Of a stretch of DNA of 64,000 nt, positions 31,363 to 40,182 are shown piece after piece. Each line of letters opens with the position of its first letter. Within the stretch, counting starts at the first letter, position 1. Origin of the DNA: Kistimonas asteriae (GTDB taxonomy: Bacteria; Pseudomonadota; Gammaproteobacteria; Pseudomonadales; Endozoicomonadaceae). Made by a program: the position numbers and the translations under genes. Location of the stretch: contig NZ_JAEVHF010000004.1 of assembly GCF_018263925.1 (NCBI RefSeq), positions 186,001 through 250,000 of the forward strand, in the 5' to 3' direction. The notes below the pieces were generated by a model. That model ran no database searches, was not told the DNA's origin, and saw only the letters and a program-made list of their open reading frames with translations.

Positions 31363-32055
31363 ATGCAAATGAATAGTGATGCTTTGGAAGGATGTGTGTT
31401 TTATGTCTGTGAAAAGGGAAGTGATATTTTTGATCAGGGCAGGGAACTCGTCCGCAGGGTCTATTCGGATACCTGAGGAACAACGCAGTTCAATGATGAG
31501 ATGGATCTTGGTGTTGTTGCGATCAATCATGATGGTGCCACGATAGGGAATGTGAATGTTGTCATCAGGCATCCACAGACACTGTTACCCAGTGAATCCT
31601 TTTATTATTCAGAACACTGGGTCAATGCCGGGTTTTCTCCAGCAGATACGGTCTGTGAGCTGACGGGGTTATCGGTTTCATCAGCAGTCAGGCGAGCGGA
31701 TCGGGAATATATTATTGCGGGTATTTTATCGTTTGCAGTTATGGCGGCTATGGACAGAGAGATATCGCTGGTTTCAACCGTACAACGAAAGCGACTCATT
31801 GATAAGCTGGAAAATAAATACCGGTATCAATTTACACACAATACTATCGCATCGTTGTATAAGTCTGAAAAAACACCGGATGATGGCTATTGGAAATCCA
31901 GTGCTTCTCCGGGCATTTTTTATATGAAAACATCAGATGTAAAGGCGCTGGCGGCAACCTTTAATCTGGTAAGGTCAATGTCAACGTCAAAGATCAGTAT
32001 GGTGAATTTTTCCAGCGTTAATGCGAAGCCTAATCCGTTGGCTGCCTGTGTGTGA
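31363..32055 (+). pseudogene. Acyltransferase-like gene (FeeM/LuxI superfamily-like) interrupted by in-frame TGA
   Basis: The frame from ATG 31363 (AGGGAG site 9 bases upstream) runs 37 codons to a TGA at 31474-31476 and then continues in the same frame to 32055, for about 230 codons overall. The downstream part has the pattern of GNAT-fold N-acyl amino acid synthases and acyl-homoserine-lactone synthases: a strand (LGVVAINHDGATIGNVNVVI), then CELTGLSVSSAVRRADRE, then a helix and strand (ILSFAVMAAMDREISLVS). A single TGG-to-TGA change would explain the break. A shorter product from ATG 31501 lacks a good ribosome site. The family call is tentative. It lies 32 bp before the ThiF-nitroreductase gene. 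Confidence 0.55.
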
Positions 32056-32087
32056 AAATAACAAAGCATTTTTGAAAGGGGGTGGTT

Positions 32088-34055
32088 ATGAATGTTTTCT
32101 TTGACTACAGTCGTGCATTTTTCAGAAATATTGGGTGGTTCACTTCGGAAGAACAGGAATTATTAAAATACAAGCGTGTGGCGATTGCTGGAGCGGGTGG
32201 CGTCGGTGGTATTCATATTCTTACCTTGGCTCGCTTGGGAGTTAGTCGATTCCAATTGTCCGATTTTGATACGTTTGAAATTGAAAACATGAACCACCAG
32301 GTGGGGGCCGATATGTCGACCTTGGGCTGTAGTAAATTGCAGGTCATTGTAGATCAGTTGAAAAAGATCAACCCGGATGTTGATATAAAAATATTTCCTG
32401 AGGGGATTAACGAAAAAAATCTGGATGCTTTTTTAGAGGATGTAGATTGCTACTTGGATGCACTGGATTTTTTTGCGCTGAATATACGACGATCTATTTT
32501 CAGGCAATGTGCAGAGCGAGGTATTCCAGCGACAACGGTTGCACCGTTGGGCATGGGCGCTGCCGTATTGAACTTTCTGCCTGGCCATATGACTTTTGAG
32601 GATTACTTCTGTTTTGATGGCCATTCGGAGCAGGAGCAGTATTTACGCTTTCTGGTGGGGTTGGCACCGGCTCGTTTGCATACCGGTTATCTGGTTGATA
32701 CAACTACTGTCAGTCTGGCTGATAAACGCGGCCCTTCAACCATTATTGGTTGCGAAATGGCTGGTGCGTTGGCAGGTTCACAGGTTCTTAAACTCCTGTT
32801 GAATCGTGGAGATGTCGTTGCGGCTCCCCGGGGTTTGCAAATGGATGGTTATACGAATCAACTTAAAGTCACCTGGCGTCCATGGGGTAACCGTAATCCA
32901 TTACAGCGACTGGCAATCCACTTTGGGAGAAAAGCATTTCTTGGCCAAAACAGACCAGTAAAACCGTTTGTTGAGCCCGAGACGGTCGCGCAAAAAGTGA
33001 TTGACCATGCGCGCTGGGCGCCCAGTGGTGATAATGCTCAGCCCTGGCGATTTGAACTTAACAGTGATTCTGCATTTACAGTGCATACCTCCGATACGAG
33101 CGATACCGTCGTCTATGATCTCAATGGCTGGTCAAGCTTGTTAGCCATTGGCGGTTTATTAGAAACGATTGAAATTGCCGCAACCTTGTTTTCCCATCGG
33201 GCAACTATCCAGCAAGTGAGCCCCGATAAAGCGCGAAGTCCTGTTTTTCAAGTCAAACTGATTCCTGATGATACCTGCAAGATGTCACCACTGGCGCCTT
33301 ACATTAAGCACCGGACCGTTCAACGACGAAGCATGGGTACTCGGGCGTTGACCGTGCATGAAAAGCTGATGATGGAGCGCGCTTTACCTGAGGGTGTGGA
33401 AATCATTTGGTTGGAGTCGAAGTGGCAAAAAAATACAGTGGCAAGGTTGTTATTTGCTAATGGTAAAACCCGGCTGACCATGAAGGAGGCCTACCCGGCA
33501 CACCGGGCCGTGATTGATTGGGAAAACCCTGTCAAAAGCCCCGATAAAATTCCTGTTAAAGCCGTTGGGGTGGATCGACTAACGGCAGCAGTCTTTAAAT
33601 GGACAATGGCCAGTTGGCGCAGGGTGCAATTCATGAACACTTGTTTGGCCGGTACCTGGTGGCCTCGCATTCAACTGGACTGGCTGCCAGCAAGGAATAG
33701 CGCAGCGCATTTTGCGTTGGTAGCCAGAAAAGTTCCTGATCATCACAATGACTACCTGTCTGCAGGCCGGGCCATGCAACGTTTCTGGCTAACCGCATCA
33801 AAACTGAATTTGGGGTTTCAGCCTCAACAAACCCCGGTCATCTTTAATCGGTATATCAACCTGTCCATAACGTTTACGGACAGCAAGCGAGTATTGGATC
33901 ATGCCAGAAAGGTAAAGCATCGATTTGATCACATGTTCAGCGATAAAGCAGAACGGGTAGTATTTCTGGGACGTTTGGGGCGCAGTCAGCCTCCTGCATC
34001 ACGTTCAATCAGAAAAAGTTGGTCTGAGCTCTTGGTTGAACCTGTGACGCAATAG
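32088..34055 (+). CDS. ThiF/E1-like adenylyltransferase fused to nitroreductase
   Basis: This 655-aa two-domain protein has an N-terminal E1-like (ThiF/MoeB/HesA) domain (about 20-270) with the ATP loop AGAGGVGG (about 34-41), the DFDTFEIENMNHQ strand and LDALDFFALNIRR. It lacks the CxxC zinc pairs of MoeB and ThiF. The C-terminal nitroreductase-type flavin domain (about 295-635) shows ARWAPSGDNAQPWRF (FMN binding, about 312-322), HRTVQRRSM and GRAMQRFWLTASKLNLGFQP. I prefer ATG 32088 behind an AAAGGGGG site. The DNA is AT-richer than the flanking T3SS genes, suggesting separate acquisition. The substrate is unknown; activation of a carboxylate or peptide followed by flavin-dependent oxidation is a reasonable guess. 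Confidence 0.85.
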   Translation: MNVFFDYSRAFFRNIGWFTSEEQELLKYKRVAIAGAGGVGGIHILTLARLGVSRFQLSDFDTFEIENMNHQVGADMSTLGCSKLQVIVDQLKKINPDVDIKIFPEGINEKNLDAFLEDVDCYLDALDFFALNIRRSIFRQCAERGIPATTVAPLGMGAAVLNFLPGHMTFEDYFCFDGHSEQEQYLRFLVGLAPARLHTGYLVDTTTVSLADKRGPSTIIGCEMAGALAGSQVLKLLLNRGDVVAAPRGLQMDGYTNQLKVTWRPWGNRNPLQRLAIHFGRKAFLGQNRPVKPFVEPETVAQKVIDHARWAPSGDNAQPWRFELNSDSAFTVHTSDTSDTVVYDLNGWSSLLAIGGLLETIEIAATLFSHRATIQQVSPDKARSPVFQVKLIPDDTCKMSPLAPYIKHRTVQRRSMGTRALTVHEKLMMERALPEGVEIIWLESKWQKNTVARLLFANGKTRLTMKEAYPAHRAVIDWENPVKSPDKIPVKAVGVDRLTAAVFKWTMASWRRVQFMNTCLAGTWWPRIQLDWLPARNSAAHFALVARKVPDHHNDYLSAGRAMQRFWLTASKLNLGFQPQQTPVIFNRYINLSITFTDSKRVLDHARKVKHRFDHMFSDKAERVVFLGRLGRSQPPASRSIRKSWSELLVEPVTQ

Positions 34056-34060
34056 TTCTT

Positions 34061-34238
34061 CCTGATTACCACCATTCTTCAGCTATTTTTCGAGACTTCC
34101 AGATTCTACGTGGGATAGATGGCGCATAAGTATCTTCGCACTGACATCTAAAAATTGAATCAGTAGCTCTTATCTCCAGTCCATCAAGGCTTTTAGAGCA
34201 TTCGTTTCTACAGTGGCTGATGAATGATGGTAATCAGG
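34061..34238. mobile_element. MITE copy 2 (178 bp) with 8-bp target duplication
   Basis: This is the second copy of the element at 18821-18998, in the same orientation, differing at 34164 and 34206 only. It is flanked by the 8-bp direct repeat TAGTTCTT (34053-34060 and 34239-34246); the left repeat includes the stop codon of the ThiF-nitroreductase gene. The different target duplication shows it inserted independently of copy 1. Confidence 0.92.
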
Positions 34239-34270
34239 TAGTTCTTTGTGCGTTGGGAATCACAGGCAAT

Positions 34271-34299
34271 AAAAAAGGGTACTTGCTGTACCCTTTTTT
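34271..34299. terminator. Bidirectional intrinsic terminator between ThiF fusion and sctC
   Basis: A perfect 12-bp stem (AAAAAAGGGTAC/GTACCCTTTTTT) with a 5-base loop lies between two convergent genes. It would have followed the ThiF-nitroreductase gene directly before MITE copy 2 inserted between them. Confidence 0.9.
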
Positions 34300-34324
34300 A
34301 GTCATTGGTTTATCCGCTGTTACG

Positions 34325-36298
34325 TTACATCAGATTCACAATACGAGGCGTGATAAGGAACAATCGGACGGTTTTGACATAGGTATCGGACTTGGAACGG
34401 AACATGGCGCCAACAAGTGGAATATCGCCCAGTACGGGTACCTTGCTGACACTTTGGTTATTGGACTCATAATAGTAACCACCAATCAACAGGCTTTCGT
34501 TCTCATCAATGACCGCCTGTGTACTGATGGTGCTGTTCTTGATCGTGGGTAATTCTTTTACATTCTCTCTGGTGTCGCCCCGGGCGCCATCCTGAATATT
34601 CACACTGAGGTGAATTTTACGCCCGGTGACTTCTTCCACAATTCGCGGTGTCACCTTGAGGACGGAGCCATATGTGACCGGGAAAAGCTGGGCATCTTCT
34701 GTGCTGGCTACCTCAACATAAAATGTCTGACTGTTGTCCAATACTGCTTCCATATTGTCCAGCGTCAGGACCGAGGGGCGGGCCAGGACCTTGGCCTTGC
34801 CTTCCGATGACAGCAGGTTGACCTGGGTAAACAGTCGACCACTGGTGTTCTGGATAATTGTACTGAAGGTATCGCTGACATTGGTGTCGCTGCTGAATGG
34901 ATTGAACTCAATGAAATCACTGCCGCTGCTGTTGAGGTCTAGCTTCCAGTTCACGCCGAGCCGATCCAGACTGTCCGTGTTGATATCAATAATCGAGACA
35001 TTGATTTCAACCTGGGCGAGGGGTTTGTCGAGTGTATTGATCAGGCTTGCATACATCGCTATTTTCGTGGTGAGGTCATGCACGATGACGGCATTCAGGC
35101 GACGGTCAGCATTGATATAGACATTCTCTGCCTTAACATTCGGGTTTGGGGTCGTTGATTGCTGAGGCGCGTTACCGCCGGCAGGCGTCGCTTTCTGCAC
35201 GCTCTGCATGGCCTGATGGGAGGTGTTGCCACTCATGGAAATACCACCACCTTGTACGATCTCACGAAGAATACTGGCAACACCGGGAATCGTGACCTGT
35301 TGGCTTCTGAAATTAAAGTTTCGGTCATCTGCCCAGGCGTATTTGAGAGGAAACACCTTGACGGTCATCTGGCTCTTCTGCCGGTTGCCCGCCTTCGAAT
35401 CAAGGAGTGCGGCCGTTTGTGTCACCAGCTCCATGTAGCGTGGGGGGCCTGACAGATAGATGATGCCTTCGGCCGGCTTGGCACGCCAATAGAAGCGATT
35501 ATCCCAGATACCAATATCGATTAATGTCTGGCGGAATTCCTCGGCACTCAAGTATTGCAGGCTGATAATTTCTTTTTCAATTTCCTGACTGTTGTATATG
35601 TAAAGGGTATTGCCATCAAAGTACCAGATCAGGTTATTGATGTAGGCCATCTTGTCGAGAAATTCGACCGGGGTCAGAGGCCCGAAACGGCCATTGACGA
35701 CGCCTTCGACAAACTCGCTGAGTACAATTGGAATGCCATAGTTGCTGGCAAAGTTACGCAGAACATCGGCGACAGGCTCCCCATTGCCAAAATAGGCGTA
35801 GGGTTTGGTGGTGTTGAAGGCTTCCCGTGGTGGCTGCGATGGGAACGGCGCACTCATGTTCGGCTGGTTCGCTTGATAGGGGGCAGAATGGTTCCGGGGC
35901 AATGGTGGTGACGTGATGGCCTGATTCTGGTTGATATCAGAACGATAGAAACGGTTCTCCATCGGAATGCCGGCAGCCGCTTCTTTCCCGGCAGCGGGTG
36001 CTTCTTCAGGCAATAACAACTCTTCGGGATACTCGTTGCCAGGCATATAGATGATCTGGCCCACCATCACTTCGTCGGGATCACTGATACTGTTGTGATG
36101 GGACAGGAGGGCGACGGGGTAACCGTACATCTGGGCGATCTGGGAGAGGGATTCCCCGGGTTGGACGATATGCTTTTGGGCGTGGTTGCCTGAGGCATAA
36201 CCGTTGTCGTACCCATAGCCCTGCTGTGCCAGACTCCCTGGCGACAGGCTGAACATGAGTATCGAACCGGCGAGTGACAGTGCCGTCACAATTCGCAT
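34325..36298 (-). CDS. sctC: T3SS outer-membrane secretin SctC with N-terminal LysM domain
   Basis: SctC forms the outer-membrane ring of the injectisome. The 657-aa protein from ATG 36298 (AAGGAGG site upstream) has a signal peptide, then a LysM domain (about 40-88: HIVQPGESLSQIAQMYG and DEVMVGQIIYMPG), a low-complexity spacer, the N0/N1 region starting around AYFGNGEPVADVLRNFASNYGIPIVLS, and the C-terminal secretin domain with VEINVSIIDINTDSLDRLGVNWKL and VPVLGDIPLVGAMFRS. A LysM domain is not part of the usual SctC layout and could anchor the ring to peptidoglycan. The gene is divergent from sctX-sctY-sctV. Confidence 0.92.
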   Translation of the reverse strand: MRIVTALSLAGSILMFSLSPGSLAQQGYGYDNGYASGNHAQKHIVQPGESLSQIAQMYGYPVALLSHHNSISDPDEVMVGQIIYMPGNEYPEELLLPEEAPAAGKEAAAGIPMENRFYRSDINQNQAITSPPLPRNHSAPYQANQPNMSAPFPSQPPREAFNTTKPYAYFGNGEPVADVLRNFASNYGIPIVLSEFVEGVVNGRFGPLTPVEFLDKMAYINNLIWYFDGNTLYIYNSQEIEKEIISLQYLSAEEFRQTLIDIGIWDNRFYWRAKPAEGIIYLSGPPRYMELVTQTAALLDSKAGNRQKSQMTVKVFPLKYAWADDRNFNFRSQQVTIPGVASILREIVQGGGISMSGNTSHQAMQSVQKATPAGGNAPQQSTTPNPNVKAENVYINADRRLNAVIVHDLTTKIAMYASLINTLDKPLAQVEINVSIIDINTDSLDRLGVNWKLDLNSSGSDFIEFNPFSSDTNVSDTFSTIIQNTSGRLFTQVNLLSSEGKAKVLARPSVLTLDNMEAVLDNSQTFYVEVASTEDAQLFPVTYGSVLKVTPRIVEEVTGRKIHLSVNIQDGARGDTRENVKELPTIKNSTISTQAVIDENESLLIGGYYYESNNQSVSKVPVLGDIPLVGAMFRSKSDTYVKTVRLFLITPRIVNLM

Positions 36299-36643
36299 TG
36301 CTTTAACGCCTCCTTGCTGAAGCTTGGCCAAAACTTCAACAGAACCCCGCCGCTAAGATCTGAGCACAGGATACTGCCTCATTCCGTTGATCATGTCCGT
36401 ATGACAGGTGTTAAAAAGAATCGGATAACTTTAGTACGGTTTTATAATAAAAAACGACTCCAATATCACAAGTTTATACAACGAATAGCCTGTCTGCACA
36501 ATTAACTGTCATTTAACGGGGCTGTTCAGCGCTTATTGGGTTTGCCTGCCGGATTGTTGATCCGAAATAACAAAAAGGCTGCATTTCATCGATTTTCCCA
36601 AGGGGCTATTTCTGTCGGGCTTCTAAACTTTAAGGAGGCACCA
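36299..36643. promoter_or_regulatory. Divergent intergenic region sctC / sctXYV
   Basis: This AT-rich stretch of about 345 bp separates sctC (-) from sctX (+) and must hold both promoters. I could not fix a convincing -35/-10 pair or operator. A strong AAGGAGG site at 36632-36638 lies at its right end. Confidence 0.4.
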
Positions 36644-36691
36644 GTGCCAGTTTCTTTTATGGATGCGGGGCGACGCGACGGATGGCAATGA
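36644..36691 (+). CDS. Possible 15-codon leader ORF coupled to sctX
   Basis: A GTG at 36644 sits 5 bases after a near-consensus AAGGAGG and opens a 15-codon frame (MPVSFMDAGRRDGWQ). It ends in TGA overlapping an ATG of sctX (36688, ATGA). It may couple translation of sctX, or be the remnant of an upstream gene. Confidence 0.25.
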   Translation: MPVSFMDAGRRDGWQ

Positions 36692-37074
36692 ATCTGGATA
36701 TTAACCGCGGTCTGACAGGTATCAGCTATCTGACAGATACGTCGGAGCTCCCTGACCTTGGCGCCTCCCGAAAAACCACCGTTTCCACGGCTAATAGCTA
36801 TTCGGTTGCCGATAACGTGGGTGATGCCCTGGGTTATGACAACCAGGATAAAAAGCTCGCTGACTTCGCCCGTAATGCAGTGAGGCATCAATACAATGTG
36901 TCTGAGCATAAGGACAACCTGAAGGCGACGAAAGAATTCGTCACCGATGTGTTGAACAGCGATATTCCTGAAGAGGACAAGGCCGTGCTCAAGACAATGC
37001 TGGCGGAAATTGAGCAGGATGAACTGCTCTTTCAGGATGCACAGATGCGTGGTCTTGTACTAATAGCGGTGTAA
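36682..37074 (+). CDS. sctX: T3SS export protein SctX (YscX-like)
   Basis: This 130-aa protein (or 128 aa from ATG 36688) lies directly before a YscY-like gene and sctV, the fixed order yscX-yscY-yscV of Ysc-type systems. Its C-terminal helix (LKTMLAEIEQDELLFQDAQMRGLV) resembles the YscX end (LLKCQQDDDRLLQIILNLL). YscX and YscY bind the export gate SctV and are found in only a subset of T3SS families. The start is uncertain because the only strong ribosome site upstream serves an overlapping leader frame. Confidence 0.75.
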   Translation: MAMNLDINRGLTGISYLTDTSELPDLGASRKTTVSTANSYSVADNVGDALGYDNQDKKLADFARNAVRHQYNVSEHKDNLKATKEFVTDVLNSDIPEEDKAVLKTMLAEIEQDELLFQDAQMRGLVLIAV

Positions 37075-37077
37075 ATC

Positions 37078-37404
37078 ATGGCAACAGGGATGGATCAGGG
37101 GAAGATCGACTGGCTGTTGACTCAGGCCTACACCAAGATGCGTCACCGTCAGTACAAAAGCAGCCTGGCGTTGCTTGAGGGATTGCGTATTCTGGCGCCG
37201 GATCACCCCGAAGTTTACCGCATGCTTTCTTATACCCTCCTACAGGCGGACCAGCCTGAAGAATGCCTGCAGATGGTCGATAAGTACCTGCAATATCTGC
37301 CTTCAGCTGCGGACGATGAAGAGATCCGCTGGATAGAGGCCAGAGCCAGGTTGCGGCTGGATAAAACTGCGAACGGAGCCCAGCAAGGCGAAACATCCGA
37401 TTAA
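37078..37404 (+). CDS. sctY: T3SS chaperone SctY (YscY-like)
   Basis: This 108-aa TPR-type protein ([31 protein letters not shown]) has the size of YscY and sits between SctX and SctV. YscY is the chaperone of YscX. The ATG lies 3 bp after the sctX stop, giving tight coupling. Confidence 0.8.
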   Translation: MATGMDQGKIDWLLTQAYTKMRHRQYKSSLALLEGLRILAPDHPEVYRMLSYTLLQADQPEECLQMVDKYLQYLPSAADDEEIRWIEARARLRLDKTANGAQQGETSD

Positions 37405-37430
37405 CCGCCGTAGTCGACCGGCAGGGGACC

Positions 37431-39527
37431 ATGAGCAGCCTCAGAATCAATGCAATTCTACAGGGCATAGGCAGCCGCAAGGATGTGATGCTGGCGATTC
37501 TGCTGGTATCCATCATTGTCCTGATTATCCTGCCGGTTCCCACCGTACTGGTGGATGTGCTGATCGCCACCAATATGGGGATTTCCGCCATCCTGTTGAT
37601 GACGGCGATTTACCTGAAGTCTCCGCTTGAATTTTCGACCTTTCCTTCGGTTCTGCTGGTGACGACGCTGTTCCGTCTGGCGCTGTCCATTACCACCACC
37701 CGTCTGATTCTGCTGCAGGCCGATGCCGGCCAGATCGTATATACCTTTGGTAATTTCGTGGTGGGCGGGAATCTCATCGTCGGGATGGTGATCTTCCTGA
37801 TCATTACCATTGTTCAGTTCCTGGTTATCACCAAGGGGTCTGAACGGGTGGCGGAAGTGGCTGCCCGATTCTCTCTGGACGGTATGCCCGGCAAACAGAT
37901 GAGTATTGATGCCGATATGCGCGCCGGCTCCATTGATATGGAAGAAGCTCAGGCCCGCCGGGGACGGGTAGAGAAAGAGTCACAGCTGTATGGTTCCATG
38001 GATGGCGCCATGAAGTTTGTGAAAGGTGACGCCATTGCCGGTCTGATCATTATTTTTGTGAACATCGGTGCGGGCGTTGCTATTGGTGTGTTCCAGATGG
38101 ACATGACCTCTGGTGAGGCGCTGCAGCTTTTCTCCGTCCTGACCATCGGGGATGGTCTGATCGCACAGATCCCGGCGCTGCTGATCTCCATAACGGCCGG
38201 TATCATCGTGACCCGGGTGGCCAACGAGGATGCCACCGATCTGGGTAATGAGATCGGCGACCAGCTCATGAACAAGCCCAAGGCACTGCTGGTCGGTAGT
38301 GGGTTGTTGCTGGGCTTTGCAACAGTACCCGGTTTCCCTACGCTGACATTTCTGCTCCTTGCCATGCTGGTGGGCGGTGGCGGCTTTATGAAGCTCCGCA
38401 AGCTGCGGCGTGAGGAGTTACACGAAGATGAGGGCGGTATTCCCGCCATGGCCGCGGCGGCGGATGGCAAACCTGACAAGAAGCAGCGTCTGGACAAACA
38501 GGAAGAGTTCTCCCAGACCTTGCCCCTGATCATTGATGTGCCGACCTCGTTGCAGAATCGTCTGAATACGACAGAGTTGAATGAAGAACTCCTTAAAGTC
38601 AGAAAAGCCCTGTATATGGACCTTGGGGTGCCTTTCCCGGGTATTCATCTTCGCTTTAATGATGCGGTTGAGGATGAGCATTACAAGATCCTGCTCAATG
38701 AAGTGCCTGTTGCCAATGGCCATTTCCGGCAAGGGTATGTGTTTGCGCGGGAACAGGCAGAACATCTCGATATGCTCAAAATTCCTTATGAAATGGGTGA
38801 GCCGTTTATTCCGTTACTCGATAGCCTCTGGGTGCAGGAATCCAAAAAAGACGCGCTGGATAATGCCGGCGTTAATTATATGAGCGATTCAAAGATTCTT
38901 ACCCATCACCTGGCCTTCGTCCTCAAGAAATATGCGGAAGACTTCATTGGTATTCAGGAAGCCCGTTATCTGCTGGAGAAAATGGAAGACACCTTCGGCG
39001 AGTTGATCAAAGAAGTACAGCGCCTGATCCCGGTCAACAAGATTGCCGAAATCTTCCAGCGGCTGGTGTCCGAAGATATTTCTATCCGGAACCTGCGGAC
39101 CATCCTGCAATCGCTGGTGGTCTGGGGGCACAAGGAAAAAGAAGTGGTGCAGCTGACGGAATATGTCCGGGGCAGTCTCAAGCGGTATATCAGCTTCAAA
39201 TACAGTAACGGGCAGAATATTCTGCCGGTCTATCTGCTGGACCAGGATCTGGAAGATACGATCCGCAGCGGTATTCGTCAGACCTCGGCTGGCGCCTACC
39301 TGGCCCTTGATCCGACAGTCACCGCCCGCTTTGTGGAAGTCGTGAAGCAGACCATCGGCCGTATCGGTCACCTGGATAACAAGCCGGTACTGATCACATC
39401 CATGGATATCCGTCGGTATGTGAGAAAACTGCTGGAAGCGGAAGTGTATGAACTGGCTGTCCTGTCCCACCAGGAATTGACGGAAGAAGTGACGGTGCAG
39501 CCGCTGGGCAGAATCTCGCTGACCTGA
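37431..39527 (+). CDS. sctV: T3SS export gate protein SctV
   Basis: This 698-aa FHIPEP-family protein (LcrD, InvA, FlhA relatives) forms the nonameric export gate. The N-terminal membrane domain (about eight helices to residue 330) carries the family signature [16 protein letters not shown] and the conserved cytoplasmic loop [20 protein letters not shown]. The C-terminal half is the soluble ring domain that binds SctX/Y and gatekeeper complexes. It is the last gene of the T3SS locus in this window. Confidence 0.97.
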   Translation: MSSLRINAILQGIGSRKDVMLAILLVSIIVLIILPVPTVLVDVLIATNMGISAILLMTAIYLKSPLEFSTFPSVLLVTTLFRLALSITTTRLILLQADAGQIVYTFGNFVVGGNLIVGMVIFLIITIVQFLVITKGSERVAEVAARFSLDGMPGKQMSIDADMRAGSIDMEEAQARRGRVEKESQLYGSMDGAMKFVKGDAIAGLIIIFVNIGAGVAIGVFQMDMTSGEALQLFSVLTIGDGLIAQIPALLISITAGIIVTRVANEDATDLGNEIGDQLMNKPKALLVGSGLLLGFATVPGFPTLTFLLLAMLVGGGGFMKLRKLRREELHEDEGGIPAMAAAADGKPDKKQRLDKQEEFSQTLPLIIDVPTSLQNRLNTTELNEELLKVRKALYMDLGVPFPGIHLRFNDAVEDEHYKILLNEVPVANGHFRQGYVFAREQAEHLDMLKIPYEMGEPFIPLLDSLWVQESKKDALDNAGVNYMSDSKILTHHLAFVLKKYAEDFIGIQEARYLLEKMEDTFGELIKEVQRLIPVNKIAEIFQRLVSEDISIRNLRTILQSLVVWGHKEKEVVQLTEYVRGSLKRYISFKYSNGQNILPVYLLDQDLEDTIRSGIRQTSAGAYLALDPTVTARFVEVVKQTIGRIGHLDNKPVLITSMDIRRYVRKLLEAEVYELAVLSHQELTEEVTVQPLGRISLT

Positions 39528-39578
39528 GCAGGCCTGGCGTAATCCAGAGAGCGTGGGGAAGTTGTTTGTCAGGCTTTT

Positions 39579-40118
39579 CTAGTGAATCGTTGGATAGTCG
39601 TCCTCATCCAACCGTGCATAGACATACTGGTCGTAGTATTTGCCATTCTTGCAGATGTTTTTACGCAATACCCCTTCCAGCTGAAATCCACATTTAACCA
39701 GCACTTTCTGGGAACCGATGTTGTATTCAATAACATCCGCGAACAGACGCTTCAGCCCACGCTTTTTAAACGCATACTCCGCCACACTGTTAACCGCTCT
39801 GGTGACGATTCCCTGTCCCCAGTATTCCTCACTGACCCAGAAACTTATCTCGGCGCTGTTTCGGTGAACATCGCCTTGCACCAGGAAGCCAATCTCCCCG
39901 ATAGCCTCTTTTTGGGTGGCGATGGCAAAACGGCTTTCCGTCTCATGTTCTTTGGCGTGCTGAATCCAATGCCGGGCATGTTCGATGGTATAGGGCACCG
40001 GGAAGCTTTCGCGCTGGTTGACCGCGATATTGGGATTGTCCCCGTGTTTGGCCAGTCCGGATGCATCGCCATACAGCAGACTGCGGAGAGAGACGTCATC
40101 GGTGAGCTGGATGTCCAT
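39579..40118 (-). CDS. GNAT acetyltransferase, RimJ/RimL type
   Basis: This 179-aa protein is from the family that acetylates N-termini of ribosomal proteins or small substrates. It shows IGEIGFLVQGDVHRNSAEISFWVSEEYWGQGIVTRAVNSVAEYAF (acetyl-CoA loop) and the C-terminal block SQKVLVKCGFQLEGVLRKNICKNGKYYDQYVYARL. I take ATG 40118 as the start because it is preceded by a G-run and gives the usual length. The specific substrate is unknown. Confidence 0.88.
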   Translation of the reverse strand: MDIQLTDDVSLRSLLYGDASGLAKHGDNPNIAVNQRESFPVPYTIEHARHWIQHAKEHETESRFAIATQKEAIGEIGFLVQGDVHRNSAEISFWVSEEYWGQGIVTRAVNSVAEYAFKKRGLKRLFADVIEYNIGSQKVLVKCGFQLEGVLRKNICKNGKYYDQYVYARLDEDDYPTIH

Positions 40119-40182
40119 ACAGCTGATACCCCCTGGATACAAAATCGTTATCAAGGGGGTTATCGGCCGTAATTGGACTCAG

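Noticed and set aside
31474..31476. The in-frame TGA as a selenocysteine codon
   Set aside because: No SECIS-like hairpin was evident directly after it, and the family pattern does not call for a cysteine there.
18821..34238. The two 178-bp direct repeats as attachment sites of an integrative island
   Set aside because: Each copy has inverted ends and its own different 8-bp target duplication, and no integrase or tRNA gene is nearby. Independent MITE insertion explains them better.
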